This document shows positions 23,988 to 31,924 of a stretch of 47,228 bases of DNA, piece by piece. Source of the DNA: Palleronia caenipelagi (GTDB lineage: Bacteria > Pseudomonadota > Alphaproteobacteria > Rhodobacterales > Rhodobacteraceae); assembly GCF_007004065.1 (NCBI RefSeq), contig NZ_VFSV01000026.1:1-47228 (forward strand), read 5' to 3'. The notes below the pieces were generated by a model, which had not been told where the DNA came from, did not search any database, and worked only from the letters and a program-made list of their open reading frames with translations. The position numbers and the translations under genes were made by a program. Numbering within the stretch: position 1 is the stretch's first letter; every line of letters begins with the position of its first letter.

Positions 23988-24006
23988 GAACTTTCGAAGG
24001 GATGAC

Positions 24007-25638
24007 ATGAGCGGATTGATCAAACCCGACGGCACGCCGCTTGTGGCGGCGGAGACGCGCCCGCGTCCGACCGCCCGCTATCTGCGCGACACGACAAGCC
24101 GGGTGATCGGGTCTCGGGTGGCTCCGCTCACGCATCACCGCGACGATGTGCGGCGGTCGTGGTCCCGGGCGGCGGGGCTGGCGATGGATCTGATCCAGAA
24201 TAGCGGGCGGCTGAAGGGCGCGACCGATCAGGTGCTGGCCGATACGGTGGGCGTGGGGCTGACGCTGACACCGGATCCCGATCTCAGCGGTCTCGGCTAT
24301 AACGAGGCGGAGACGGCCGCGTGGATCCGGCTGGTCAAAAAGCGCTGGCGGCGGTTTTGGTATGACGCCCGTGAATGCGACATGCGGGGCAAGCTCACCG
24401 GGCCGCAGATGGTCGATATCGCGTTGCGCTGGCACATCGCCTATGGCGAGGCCACCGGGGTGTTTGACTTCTTCTCTGATGCCGAGCGCCAGCGCTATGG
24501 GATCGTGACCGGCACGAAGCTCTGCCTCGTGCCCCCGTCGCGGCTGGTGCAGGACACAAGCCCGCTGGAGCGTCTTTTTCAGGGGGTGGGTCACGACGAG
24601 AAGGGGCGCCCGGTCTCCTATCGCTTCGAGACCAGCTCGCAGGGACAAAAGGCGAGGCGCGACTATGCGGCGCGGGATGCCGATGGGCGCCCGCTGGTGC
24701 TGCATGTGTTTGACCCGATGGATGCGACGGATGTGCGCGGCATCTCGCTGCTGGCTCCGGCCTTCCGCAAGCACATCCAGGCGGAGATGCTCGATGATGC
24801 CACGCTGCAGATGGCGATCCTGCAAACGATCTTCGCGGTGACCCTGACCAGTGAAACGCCGAGTCAGGACGCGTTCGAGGCGCTGGAGGTTCTGAAGGAA
24901 AGCACGGACGGGAAGAATGGCTTTGATGGGGCGGGCTACGCGCAGCAGTATCTCGACTTTCTCGGAACGCAGTTCCAGAGAGCGCATGACAGTACTTTGT
25001 CTGTGGACGGCAATCCGCGGGTCTCCCATCTGGGACCGGGCGAGAAGCTCGGGATTGAGACTGCCAAGGTGCCGGGGCAGGACTTCCTGCCTTTCTCCAA
25101 CAGCCTTGCGCGCGACATGGCCCGGACGATCGGGATCACCTATGGCGGGCTGACCATGGATCACACGGCGGCCACCTATTCGAGCGTCAGGATGGAGAAT
25201 GCCTCGGTCTGGGCGGTGGTGATGCGGCGGCGCGAACGGATCGCCACCCCGATCTGCCAGATGGTCTATAGCAACTGGCTTGATGAGGAGATCGGCGAAG
25301 GCCGCATCCCGTTCAAGGGTGGCTACCCGGCCTTCCGGGCCCGGCGCGCGGCGGTGACGGCGGCGAGCTGGCAGGGACCGGCCAAACCCACGGCGGATGA
25401 TTACAAATCCGCCCGGGCCTCGAGTGAGCGTCTGGCCAATGGCACCAGTTCGATCGCGATCGAAACCGGCGATCTGGGGCAGGATCCTGACGAGCTCTTT
25501 GAGCAGCGGCGGCGGGAGCACCAGCGCTACGTGGAGGCCGACATGCCGTCGCCCTTCGCACCGCGCGCCGCGATCCCGGATCCGGAGGCGCCGCGTTCCG
25601 GGGCAGGTGAAACCGGCGAGATGGAGGCCACCCCATGA
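24007..25638 (+). CDS. Portal protein (lambda GpB family)
   Basis: 543 residues, the expected length of lambda-family portals. It forms the dodecameric ring through which DNA enters the head and to which the tail joins. Family-like stretches include WSRAAGLAMDLIQNSGRLKG near the N-terminus, MDATDVRGISLLAPAFRKH and DFLPFSNSLARDMARTIGITYGGL. The last 40 residues are acidic and disordered. GAAGGGATG precedes the start. It overlaps the gpW gene by 4 bp. Confidence 0.94.
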   Translation: MSGLIKPDGTPLVAAETRPRPTARYLRDTTSRVIGSRVAPLTHHRDDVRRSWSRAAGLAMDLIQNSGRLKGATDQVLADTVGVGLTLTPDPDLSGLGYNEAETAAWIRLVKKRWRRFWYDARECDMRGKLTGPQMVDIALRWHIAYGEATGVFDFFSDAERQRYGIVTGTKLCLVPPSRLVQDTSPLERLFQGVGHDEKGRPVSYRFETSSQGQKARRDYAARDADGRPLVLHVFDPMDATDVRGISLLAPAFRKHIQAEMLDDATLQMAILQTIFAVTLTSETPSQDAFEALEVLKESTDGKNGFDGAGYAQQYLDFLGTQFQRAHDSTLSVDGNPRVSHLGPGEKLGIETAKVPGQDFLPFSNSLARDMARTIGITYGGLTMDHTAATYSSVRMENASVWAVVMRRRERIATPICQMVYSNWLDEEIGEGRIPFKGGYPAFRARRAAVTAASWQGPAKPTADDYKSARASSERLANGTSSIAIETGDLGQDPDELFEQRRREHQRYVEADMPSPFAPRAAIPDPEAPRSGAGETGEMEATP

Positions 25639-25895
25639 GCACGATGAAAGTCGGACAGGAGCTGGTGAGCCTCGATGATCCCTGCGCTATGGCCAACGCC
25701 CTGCGCAAGGTCCGGATCCGGCTGAGTGCAGGTCAGTTGCGCGAGACCGTCCGGATCGACGGGGAGGAAGTCACTTTCCAGCGGGCGCGGCTTGATGATC
25801 TCAAGGCGCTGATCACCGAGTACGAGACCGCCTGCCGTCGCAAGACCGGCGGGGGGCGTCGGACCCGCTTTGCCAAAACCATCCGCTGGACCTGA
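25635..25895 (+). CDS. Head-tail joining protein gpW-like
   Basis: 86 residues; the ANALRKVRIRLSAGQLRETVRIDGEEVTF...LDDLKALITEYE pattern matches the helix-hairpin-helix fold of lambda gpW, which plugs the portal after packaging. In lambda the W gene precedes the portal gene; here it follows. It overlaps the portal gene's end. A basic tail (RRKTGGGRRTRF) could contact DNA. Confidence 0.85.
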   Translation: MSTMKVGQELVSLDDPCAMANALRKVRIRLSAGQLRETVRIDGEEVTFQRARLDDLKALITEYETACRRKTGGGRRTRFAKTIRWT

Positions 25896-25941
25896 CCTCA
25901 GGCCCCTCGACCTTCAGACGACCCTCCGGGAGGATGCCGCT

Positions 25942-26223
25942 ATGACGACTCATGAACTTCTGAGCCTGATCGCTTTCGTGATGGCGCAATTGGCCGATGT
26001 GCTGACAACGCTTCGGGCGCTGCGGCACGGCAAGCGCGAGGGCAATCCCATTGTCGCCTGGGCCATGCGCCGTTTCGGGCGCTATGGGTGGATCGTGGTC
26101 AAGCTGGTGATCACCTGTCTGGCCGCCTGGCTGGCTTTGCGCGCCGGGCTTCCGATCATTGTCTGGGCTGTGGCCGGTCTCACCGCTCTGGTCGCGCTGC
26201 ACAATTACAGGCTCGTCCGCTAG
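25942..26223 (+). CDS. Small multi-span membrane protein (DUF5658-like)
   Basis: 93 residues with three hydrophobic helices (LLSLIAFVMAQLADVLTTLRAL, YGWIVVKLVITCLAAWLAL, LPIIVWAVAGLTALVALHNY), similar to DUF5658-type membrane proteins with an early Asp in the first helix. GGGAGG lies 8 nt before the ATG at 25942. It is an odd insert in the head gene block, between gpW and the protease, and may be a moron. Confidence 0.65.
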   Translation: MTTHELLSLIAFVMAQLADVLTTLRALRHGKREGNPIVAWAMRRFGRYGWIVVKLVITCLAAWLALRAGLPIIVWAVAGLTALVALHNYRLVR

Positions 26224-26321
26224 GACCCCTTTCCCGTCCACCCACGCCGCCCGCGCGGGTCGTCCCGCAGCCTCCGCCCATCGGGCAGGGGGCTGCCTTC
26301 TCATGTCTTCAGGAGTATTCG

Positions 26322-27428
26322 ATGGCAGTCCTTGTCGAAGAGGGTCGGCTGACGCTGACCGGGTATGTAGGCGAGTCCACGCTGGAGATCGACGGCTGGA
26401 CGATCTTCGATGGCTTTACCCATGCGGAGGTGGTTGCGGCTCTGGGCGAAATCGGCCCGGACGCGGATCTGGTCGTTCATCTCAACAGTGGCGGCGGCAT
26501 TGCCACCGAAGGCACGGCCATCCGCTCGGCGCTCACCGATCGCGAGGGGCGGACGGATGTGGTGATCGACGGGATCGCCGCCTCGGCGGCCTCGATCATC
26601 GCCATGGGAGGCGAGACGGTCTCGATGGCGCTGGGCGCGCTGTTGATGATCCACGATCCCTCGGGCTTCACCTGGGGCACGGTCGCCGATCACGACAAGA
26701 CAATCCGGGCGCTCAACAGCCTCGGCGACACCTATGCCCGGGTCTATGCGCGCAAGTCCGGCAAGCCAGATGCGGAGTGTCGCGACATCATGCGCGCCGA
26801 AACCTGGTACACGCCCGAAGAGGCGGTGACCGCAGGCTTTGCCGATGTGGCGCTCGAAGAGACCTCGCAGGCTGTCGCGGCCTTTCCCTACCAAACCTAT
26901 GCCCATGCGCCCCGCGATCTGGTGGCGCAGGCGCAGTCGAATGGCTGGCGGCCTCCGCTGTCCGTCACCCGACACACGCAACCGGCCCGGCCCAAAGCCT
27001 CGGCCACCCCCAAACCAAAGGAGAGGCCCCCCATGGCTGAGACCCCGAAGGCGTCCACCGAGACGCCCCCGACCCCCGAACCGCCTGCGACGCCTGTCGC
27101 GAGCACGCCGGCCGCGCCGCAGGATGAGCGCGGGCGCATCAAGGCGATCATGGAGGCCGAGGCCGCGCAGACGCAGCCCGCCCTCGCGCGCCATCTGGCG
27201 TTCGACACGGACATGACGGCCGAGGCGGCGATTGCCGCGCTGTCGGCCGCCTCCGCCGATGCGCCCACGGCCAGCACCGCGCCCGCGCCGGACTCGGCGG
27301 GATACCAGGCCCGCCGCAGCGCGGCGGCCGATCTGGCCCAGCCCGCGCCCACCGCGCAGGCAAAGCCCAAAGCGACCATCAACACCGGGAGCATCTATGC
27401 CGCCCGCCGGTTTGGAAAGGAGGCGTAA
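26322..27428 (+). CDS. ClpP-like head maturation protease with C-terminal scaffold
   Basis: 368 residues. Residues 1-200 are a ClpP/S49-type protease: VVHLNSGGGIATEG oxyanion region, nucleophile Ser in GIAASAASIIAMGG, and catalytic His in LLMIHDPSGF. Residues about 230-350 are a Pro/Ala-rich, helical scaffold-like tail. It processes the prohead and is itself removed, as lambda C/Nu3. GGAG lies 7 nt before the ATG at 26322. A second ribosome-binding site inside the gene starts a shorter product. Confidence 0.92.
   Translation: MAVLVEEGRLTLTGYVGESTLEIDGWTIFDGFTHAEVVAALGEIGPDADLVVHLNSGGGIATEGTAIRSALTDREGRTDVVIDGIAASAASIIAMGGETVSMALGALLMIHDPSGFTWGTVADHDKTIRALNSLGDTYARVYARKSGKPDAECRDIMRAETWYTPEEAVTAGFADVALEETSQAVAAFPYQTYAHAPRDLVAQAQSNGWRPPLSVTRHTQPARPKASATPKPKERPPMAETPKASTETPPTPEPPATPVASTPAAPQDERGRIKAIMEAEAAQTQPALARHLAFDTDMTAEAAIAALSAASADAPTASTAPAPDSAGYQARRSAAADLAQPAPTAQAKPKATINTGSIYAARRFGKEA
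27033..27428 (+). CDS. Nested scaffold protein (Nu3-like, internal start)
   Basis: The ATG at 27033 is in frame with the protease gene and preceded by AAAGGAGAGG with an 8-nt spacer, giving a 131-residue Pro/Ala-rich protein (MAETPKASTE...) equal to the C-terminal part. This is the lambda C/Nu3 arrangement, where the internal product is the scaffold. Independent translation is inferred from the strong internal Shine-Dalgarno site. Confidence 0.75.
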   Translation: MAETPKASTETPPTPEPPATPVASTPAAPQDERGRIKAIMEAEAAQTQPALARHLAFDTDMTAEAAIAALSAASADAPTASTAPAPDSAGYQARRSAAADLAQPAPTAQAKPKATINTGSIYAARRFGKEA

Positions 27429-27431
27429 GCC

Positions 27432-27812
27432 ATGGACACCGCAACCATGCCCCCCCGCAACATGGCCTTCCTGCTCTCGGAAGCCTCCGGAAACCGATCG
27501 CGCACCACCCTCACCATCGCCAGCGGCGCGGGCAAACTCGCTCCCGGCACGGTGCTCGGCAAGGTAACTGCCTCGGGCAAATACGTGGCCGCGCCTGCCG
27601 CCGTGGTGGCCGGCCTCGAGGGCGCCGAGACTGCTGTCGCTGTTCTGGGCTACGCGGTCGATGCGACCGATCAGGACGTGGACGTCACCGCGATCGACCG
27701 GGACGCCGAAGTCAAAGGGCCGATGCTCGCCTTTGACGCGACGGTGACCGACCAGACCAAAACCGACACGAAGATTGCCCAGCTTGACGCTGTCGGCATC
27801 CGCGTGCGCTGA
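27432..27812 (+). CDS. Head decoration protein (gpD family)
   Basis: 126 residues, beta-rich, matching lambda gpD in length and pattern (NRSRTTLTIASGAGKLAPGTVLGKVTASGKYV...). It binds the threefold positions of the expanded capsid and stabilises it. It starts 3 bp after the protease stop and is followed by the major capsid gene after 13 bp. Confidence 0.92.
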   Translation: MDTATMPPRNMAFLLSEASGNRSRTTLTIASGAGKLAPGTVLGKVTASGKYVAAPAAVVAGLEGAETAVAVLGYAVDATDQDVDVTAIDRDAEVKGPMLAFDATVTDQTKTDTKIAQLDAVGIRVR

Positions 27813-27825
27813 GGAGACCTGACCT

Positions 27826-28827
27826 ATGGATTGGGAAACTGAATTTTCCGTCATCGCGCTCACGGCAGCGCTGAACGATCAGCCCTTTGTTCCGGGTCAG
27901 CTCGGGGCGCTTGGGATCTTCGAGGAAGACGGCGTGACCTCCACGATGATCAAGATCGAGGAGAAGAATGGCACGCTCGATCTGGTGGAGCCGACACCGC
28001 GCGGCGGACCCGGTCAGACCATCGGGGATGAAGATCGCCGCAAGATCCCCTTCGAGGTGGATCATTACGAGATCAACGACACGGTGATGGCCGATGAGGT
28101 GCAGAATGTGCTGCAGTTCGGTAGCGATGATCAGCTCGAGAGCGTGCAAAACCGGATCGATGGCAAACTTGCCCGGCACGCCCGGTCTCTTGATGCGACG
28201 CTGGAGCATCAGCGCGTCGGCGCCATCAAGGGCGTTATCCTGTCGGGGAAGGGCGTGGTCCTGCACAATCTCTATGATCGCTTCGGCCTCGCGGTGCCTC
28301 AGCCGGTGGCGCTCGGCATCGACGGTCAGGTCAGCGGCATCGCCAGCCTGATCAAGGGCGAGGTCGTCTATGCGCTCGAAGATGAGCTCGACGCGGCCTA
28401 TGACCATGTCCACGCCATGTGCGGACGCGATTTCCACGATGCGCTCTGGGCGCAGAAAGAAGTCCGCGAGACCTTCCTGGCTGACAACCAGGGGTATCAG
28501 CTGCGCGATGGGGCGCCGGATGTGTTCACGGTCGGCAAGGTCACCTTCGAGCGCTACCGCACCGGCAAAAAGGCCACGGCGGCCAATGGCGGCGCGGCCT
28601 TCCTCGCCCCCGATGAAGCCCGGGTCTTCCCGGTGGGTGTGCCGGATCTCTTCATCACCCGGTTCGCCCCGGCAGATCTCGAAGAGGCAGTGAACACCAT
28701 CGGCCTGCCGCGCTACGCCCATCAGTACCCGATGCAGAATGGCAAGGGCCGGCACCTCGACAGCCAGATGAACGCCATCTCGCTCTGCACCCGTCCCGGC
28801 GTGCTGAAGAAGCTGACCATCGCCTGA
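27826..28827 (+). CDS. Major capsid protein (lambda gpE family)
   Basis: 333 residues with the gpE-family pattern: RKIPFEVDHYEINDTVMADEVQ near residue 75, a helix with QNRIDGKLARHARSLDATLEHQ (spine helix, HK97 fold), and the C-terminal VPDLFITRFAPADLEEAVNTIGLPRYAHQ. Length is close to lambda gpE (341). GGAGACC precedes the ATG by 6-8 nt. Two stem-loops follow the stop codon. Confidence 0.95.
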   Translation: MDWETEFSVIALTAALNDQPFVPGQLGALGIFEEDGVTSTMIKIEEKNGTLDLVEPTPRGGPGQTIGDEDRRKIPFEVDHYEINDTVMADEVQNVLQFGSDDQLESVQNRIDGKLARHARSLDATLEHQRVGAIKGVILSGKGVVLHNLYDRFGLAVPQPVALGIDGQVSGIASLIKGEVVYALEDELDAAYDHVHAMCGRDFHDALWAQKEVRETFLADNQGYQLRDGAPDVFTVGKVTFERYRTGKKATAANGGAAFLAPDEARVFPVGVPDLFITRFAPADLEEAVNTIGLPRYAHQYPMQNGKGRHLDSQMNAISLCTRPGVLKKLTIA

Positions 28828-28845
28828 CACATATCACGCGACACT

Positions 28846-28895
28846 GCCCGGCAGGCATCTGCCGGGCTCTGTCCCTGAGCGCCTGCCGGGCGCTC
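28846..28895 (+). other. Two tandem stem-loops after the major capsid gene
   Basis: GCCCGGCAG-GCAT-CTGCCGGGC (28846-28867) is a perfect 9-bp stem, and GAGCGCC-TGCCG-GGCGCTC (28877-28895) is a perfect 7-bp stem. Neither has a T-run. They sit in the 98-bp gap after the most highly expressed phage gene, where they could stabilise its mRNA 3' end or attenuate downstream transcription. Confidence 0.75.
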
Positions 28896-28925
28896 TGGCG
28901 CAGAGCCTGTCAAAGGAGATCCCCA

Positions 28926-29339
28926 ATGGCCCAGTCAAAAATGAAATGGGTGGCGTGCCTCAGCAACCTCACCGTCCCCGCCGCTGTCCTCGGCGCCGAC
29001 GAAGACCAGAAGATGCAGACGGGCGTGCCGGTCCAGCTGCCACGCGCCTATGCCGATCACCTGATTGCGGATCGCCTGGCCGAAGCCTGCGAGGCCCCGG
29101 AGGCAAAGGCAGGCCCGAAGGCGTCCGCAGGCCGGAAGGCAAAGCCAACGAAAGCGCCCGCCGACCAGACGTCCAAGGTGAACACCTCCGAGAGTGCGGA
29201 GATCACCGCCGCGCGCAAGGCGGTCGCTGATCGGCAGACGGCGCTGGACATGGTCGAGGGCACCGATGAGGCCGATCAGGCCCGGGGCGACCTTCTGGCG
29301 GCACAGCAGGCCCTCGCGGCCCTTGAGGCCAGGAGCTGA
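28926..29339 (+). CDS. Phage protein in the gpFI position
   Basis: 137 residues. Residues 1-55 look folded (MKWVACLSNLTVPAAVL... LPRAYADHLIADRLAEAC), a Lys/Ala-rich linker follows, and residues about 90-135 form a coiled coil (AARKAVADRQTALDM... AAQQALAALEA). It comes directly after the capsid gene, where lambda FI stimulates packaging, but no sequence match is claimed. AAAGGAG precedes the ATG. Confidence 0.6.
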   Translation: MAQSKMKWVACLSNLTVPAAVLGADEDQKMQTGVPVQLPRAYADHLIADRLAEACEAPEAKAGPKASAGRKAKPTKAPADQTSKVNTSESAEITAARKAVADRQTALDMVEGTDEADQARGDLLAAQQALAALEARS

Positions 29340-29710
29340 TGGATGCGGAGCTGCGCGCGGAGCTGATGGCGGAGGTGGATGACGCCTTCGCCGAGGCGAT
29401 CCGGCACTTGCCCATGGCGCAGGGCCGTCCGGATCCGGCGCGGCTGCCCTCGGAGATTGTCGCGATCCTGCGCACCGGGGACCGGGAGGCGGAGGGTCTG
29501 GGCCTGCGCGGTCGCGCGCGGACCCGCGTCGGGATCAACGCCGAAGGGGGCACCCTGCGCATCGACCGGATGATCCATGGGGATCTGATCCTGCGCGCCA
29601 GCGACAAGGTGGTGGCGCTGGAGCGCCCGGGCCAACCCATTTTTGAGGTGCAGGCGGTCGATGACCGGTCCCATCTGCGCCTGATCTGTGAGCTGGGGGA
29701 TGTGAACTGA
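29339..29710 (+). CDS. Head-tail adaptor/joining protein candidate
   Basis: 123 residues with a helical start (AELRAELMAEVDDAFAEAI) and a beta-barrel-like end (DLILRASDKVVALERPGQPIFEVQAVDDRSHLRLICELG), the plan of FII/stopper-type head-tail joining proteins. It starts at the last base of the upstream stop and ends at the start of the next gene. The assignment rests on fold pattern and order. Confidence 0.6.
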   Translation: MDAELRAELMAEVDDAFAEAIRHLPMAQGRPDPARLPSEIVAILRTGDREAEGLGLRGRARTRVGINAEGGTLRIDRMIHGDLILRASDKVVALERPGQPIFEVQAVDDRSHLRLICELGDVN

Positions 29711-30486
29711 TGTCGCTGATGATGATGGCGCTCAGGATTACGGCGGTCGAGGCGCTGAAGGCCGCGGGCACGTTGGTCGGGGACAATGTGCTCGACAGCC
29801 AGATCGCCGCGATCGATCACACCAGCGACGGGCAGCTCAGCAGCGATCAGAAGCGCCCCTTTATTGCGGTCTATACCGATATGGCCAAGGCCACGGATCT
29901 GGGGGCAACCGGTCTGCGGACCAACGGTCAGGTGGATCTGACCTTCAATTGCGGTGTGTCCATGACCATGGCCACGACCGATCGCGAGACGGGTGAGACG
30001 GAGATCATCGAAGGCCTGCCCGCGACAGACGCCCATCTCGAAGCCATCCTCGATGTCCTCGAGGTCCAGATCGGTCGGGCGCTGACGGATCCGGACAATC
30101 CCTGGGCGCAGGTCTTCGGGGATTTTGTGCAATCCTATGTGGCGCGGCAAGCGGTCCGGGCGAGCAGCTCTGCAGACAATGTCCGGCTCGCAGCAGGTCA
30201 GATCAAGCTGACGCTCGAGGTCTTCGCCGATCCCCGGCTCGGCCAGCCCATGGATCCCGAGGGACCGTGGGCGCGCTTCATGGCGCTGATGCGGGACCAC
30301 GACCTGCCGCAGCGCGCGTTGTTCGAGACGCTGCTCGGCGCGCCCACCACAGGCCTTTATGAGCCGATCGAACAGCTCACCTCGATGACGGTGCGCGATG
30401 CCGAGGCCTTGCAGCTCTACAGCTACGGGGGCGTGGCGCGGGATGTGACGATCACTGAGGCCACCAGCGACGCGGAGCCGGGCTGA
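29710..30486 (+). CDS. Phage tail/neck structural protein, family unrecognised
   Basis: 258 residues. The central part (KRPFIAVYTDMAKATDLGATG... QVDLTFNCGVSMTMATTD) looks like a tail-terminator-type alpha/beta fold, and the end contains LMRDHDLPQRALFETLLGAP. It lies between the head-tail joining gene and the baseplate gene gpV, where a tail completion or terminator protein is expected. TGATG links it to gpV. Confidence 0.55.
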   Translation: MSLMMMALRITAVEALKAAGTLVGDNVLDSQIAAIDHTSDGQLSSDQKRPFIAVYTDMAKATDLGATGLRTNGQVDLTFNCGVSMTMATTDRETGETEIIEGLPATDAHLEAILDVLEVQIGRALTDPDNPWAQVFGDFVQSYVARQAVRASSSADNVRLAAGQIKLTLEVFADPRLGQPMDPEGPWARFMALMRDHDLPQRALFETLLGAPTTGLYEPIEQLTSMTVRDAEALQLYSYGGVARDVTITEATSDAEPG

Positions 30487-31007
30487 TGGCGGAGCTTGCG
30501 CATATCATCGATGACCTGCGGCGGCGGATCAGTGAGCTGGAGCGGCGCATCCGGTCCCAGTCCCGGACCGGCGTGGTCACCGAGGTGAATGCGGCCGAGG
30601 GGCTGGCCCGCGTCCGGCTTCTCGACGGCGAGATCCCGTTCGTCACTGGCTGGATCCCGTGGGAGGAGCCCGCAGCCGGCGCAAACCGGACCCACCTGCC
30701 GCCTTCGGTCGGGCAGCAGGTCCGGATCAATTCCGAGTCCGGCGATCTCTATGACGCCAGCATTCAGGCGAGCCTCAACTCCGACGCCATCGGACGGCCT
30801 TCGGGCGCTGGGGACGCCTATGTGCTCTCTTCGGTCGGGCCTTGCACGATCACCGTGAGTGATGGTGGCGGGACCTGCCGGATCACAGTCGGGGGATCGT
30901 CGATCACGCTGACGGGCAGCGCCATCACGCTCGCCTCCAACGGCTCCACCCTCGTGCTGGATGCCGGCGGCATTCAGGAGGCCGGCGCAAAGATCGAGAT
31001 GAACTGA
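30486..31007 (+). CDS. Baseplate assembly protein gpV (tail spike hub)
   Basis: 173 residues. A helical start (LRRRISELERRIRSQ) is followed by an OB-fold (GVVTEVNAAEGLARVRLLDG... LPPSVGQQVRINSESGDLYDASI) and a triple beta-helix-like end rich in Thr/Ser repeats (ITVGGSSITLTGSAITLASNGS). This is the gpV/gp45 spike of P2- and Mu-type contractile tails. It overlaps the PAAR gene by one base, and that protein should cap the spike. Confidence 0.9.
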   Translation: MAELAHIIDDLRRRISELERRIRSQSRTGVVTEVNAAEGLARVRLLDGEIPFVTGWIPWEEPAAGANRTHLPPSVGQQVRINSESGDLYDASIQASLNSDAIGRPSGAGDAYVLSSVGPCTITVSDGGGTCRITVGGSSITLTGSAITLASNGSTLVLDAGGIQEAGAKIEMN

Positions 31008-31300
31008 TGGCCGCTGTCACCAGAAAGGGCGATCTCTGCACCGGCCATGGCTGCTGGCCCGGACGTCCCAGTTCAGGCGGCAGCGGCGATGTCTTTGCCA
31101 ACGCCAAGGCCCTGCACCGTCAGGACGATGCCTGGGCGGCCCATACCTGCCCGGACATCCCCGAGACCCATGCGGGCGTGCTCGCCAGCGGGTCGGCCAC
31201 GGTGTTTGCCAACGGTCGCCCGGTGGGCCGGGTCGGAGACCCGGTCAGTTGCGGGTCGGCTGTCGCCAGCGGGTCTGCCGATGTTTTTGCGGGCGGATAG
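31007..31300 (+). CDS. PAAR-motif spike-tip protein
   Basis: 97 residues with repeated Gly-rich hairpins (GDLCTGHGCWP, SGGSGDVFANAK, ASGSATVFANGRPVGRVGDPVSCGS, ASGSADVFAGG) and conserved His/Cys that bind a metal at the tip. PAAR proteins form the sharp cone on contractile-tail spikes. The gene is next to gpV, its partner. No effector extension is present. Confidence 0.9.
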   Translation: MAAVTRKGDLCTGHGCWPGRPSSGGSGDVFANAKALHRQDDAWAAHTCPDIPETHAGVLASGSATVFANGRPVGRVGDPVSCGSAVASGSADVFAGG

Positions 31301-31322
31301 CCCAGAACCACAGGAGATCAGA

Positions 31323-31529
31323 ATGTCCAAATCCCAAACTGCCCCGGCGGAATATGAGGTCGTTCAGGCGCGCGAGATCGGCGGCGTGTATCGCGAGGCG
31401 GGTGAGACCGTCGCGCTGACACCCCGGCAGGCGCAATATTACCTGCCCCCCTATGGGGCGGGCCTGACGCCGGTCCCGGTCAAGGCGGCGACGAAACCGA
31501 AGCCCAAAGCGGACGCGCCAGAGGCCTGA
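31323..31529 (+). CDS. Small phage protein between PAAR and gp25
   Basis: 68 residues (MSKSQTAPAEYEVVQAREIGG...). YRPAGE-like REAGETVALTPRQAQYYLPPYG suggests a short beta-helical fold; the end is Lys/Pro-rich. GGAG precedes the ATG by 8 nt. It resembles short proteins found in head-tail regions of alphaproteobacterial phages, but no function is known. Confidence 0.65.
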   Translation: MSKSQTAPAEYEVVQAREIGGVYREAGETVALTPRQAQYYLPPYGAGLTPVPVKAATKPKPKADAPEA

Positions 31530-31534
31530 TCCCA

Positions 31535-31924
31535 ATGGACCTGAACCACGACACCGGGGGCACAATCGAGGGCTGGGACCATGTGCGCCAGAGCATTCAG
31601 ACGATCCTGTCCACCCGGATCAACACCCGCGTCTTCCGGCGTGAGTTCGGCTCCGATGTGCCGGCGCTGATCGATGCGCCAATGAATGATGCCAATGTGC
31701 TCGCGCTCTACGTGGCGGTGGCCGAAGCCCTTGAGCGCTGGGAGCCGCGCTTTGAGCTGGGCGATGTCGCGGTCGAAGGGCGCGAGACCGGGAAGATCAC
31801 CATGACGCTGATCGGCACCTATCGCCCGAACGCCCATCGCGGTGATCTGACCACCGTGACGGGGGACCGCAACACGATCCGGATCACACGCGACCGGGTG
31901 CAGACCTGGAGCCTTGCCGCATGA
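31535..31924 (+). CDS. Baseplate wedge protein gpW/gp25 family
   Basis: 129 residues with the GPW/gp25 pattern (WDHVRQSIQTILSTRINTRVFRREFGSDV... EALERWEPRFELGDVAV), the conserved wedge component that nucleates the sheath in contractile tails. It overlaps gpJ by 4 bp, the same W-J order as phage P2. Confidence 0.93.
   Translation: MDLNHDTGGTIEGWDHVRQSIQTILSTRINTRVFRREFGSDVPALIDAPMNDANVLALYVAVAEALERWEPRFELGDVAVEGRETGKITMTLIGTYRPNAHRGDLTTVTGDRNTIRITRDRVQTWSLAA

Noticed and set aside
26301-27863. A 520-codon minus-strand frame opposite the head protease and gpD
   Set aside because: Gly/Arg-rich shadow of two well-recognised head genes.
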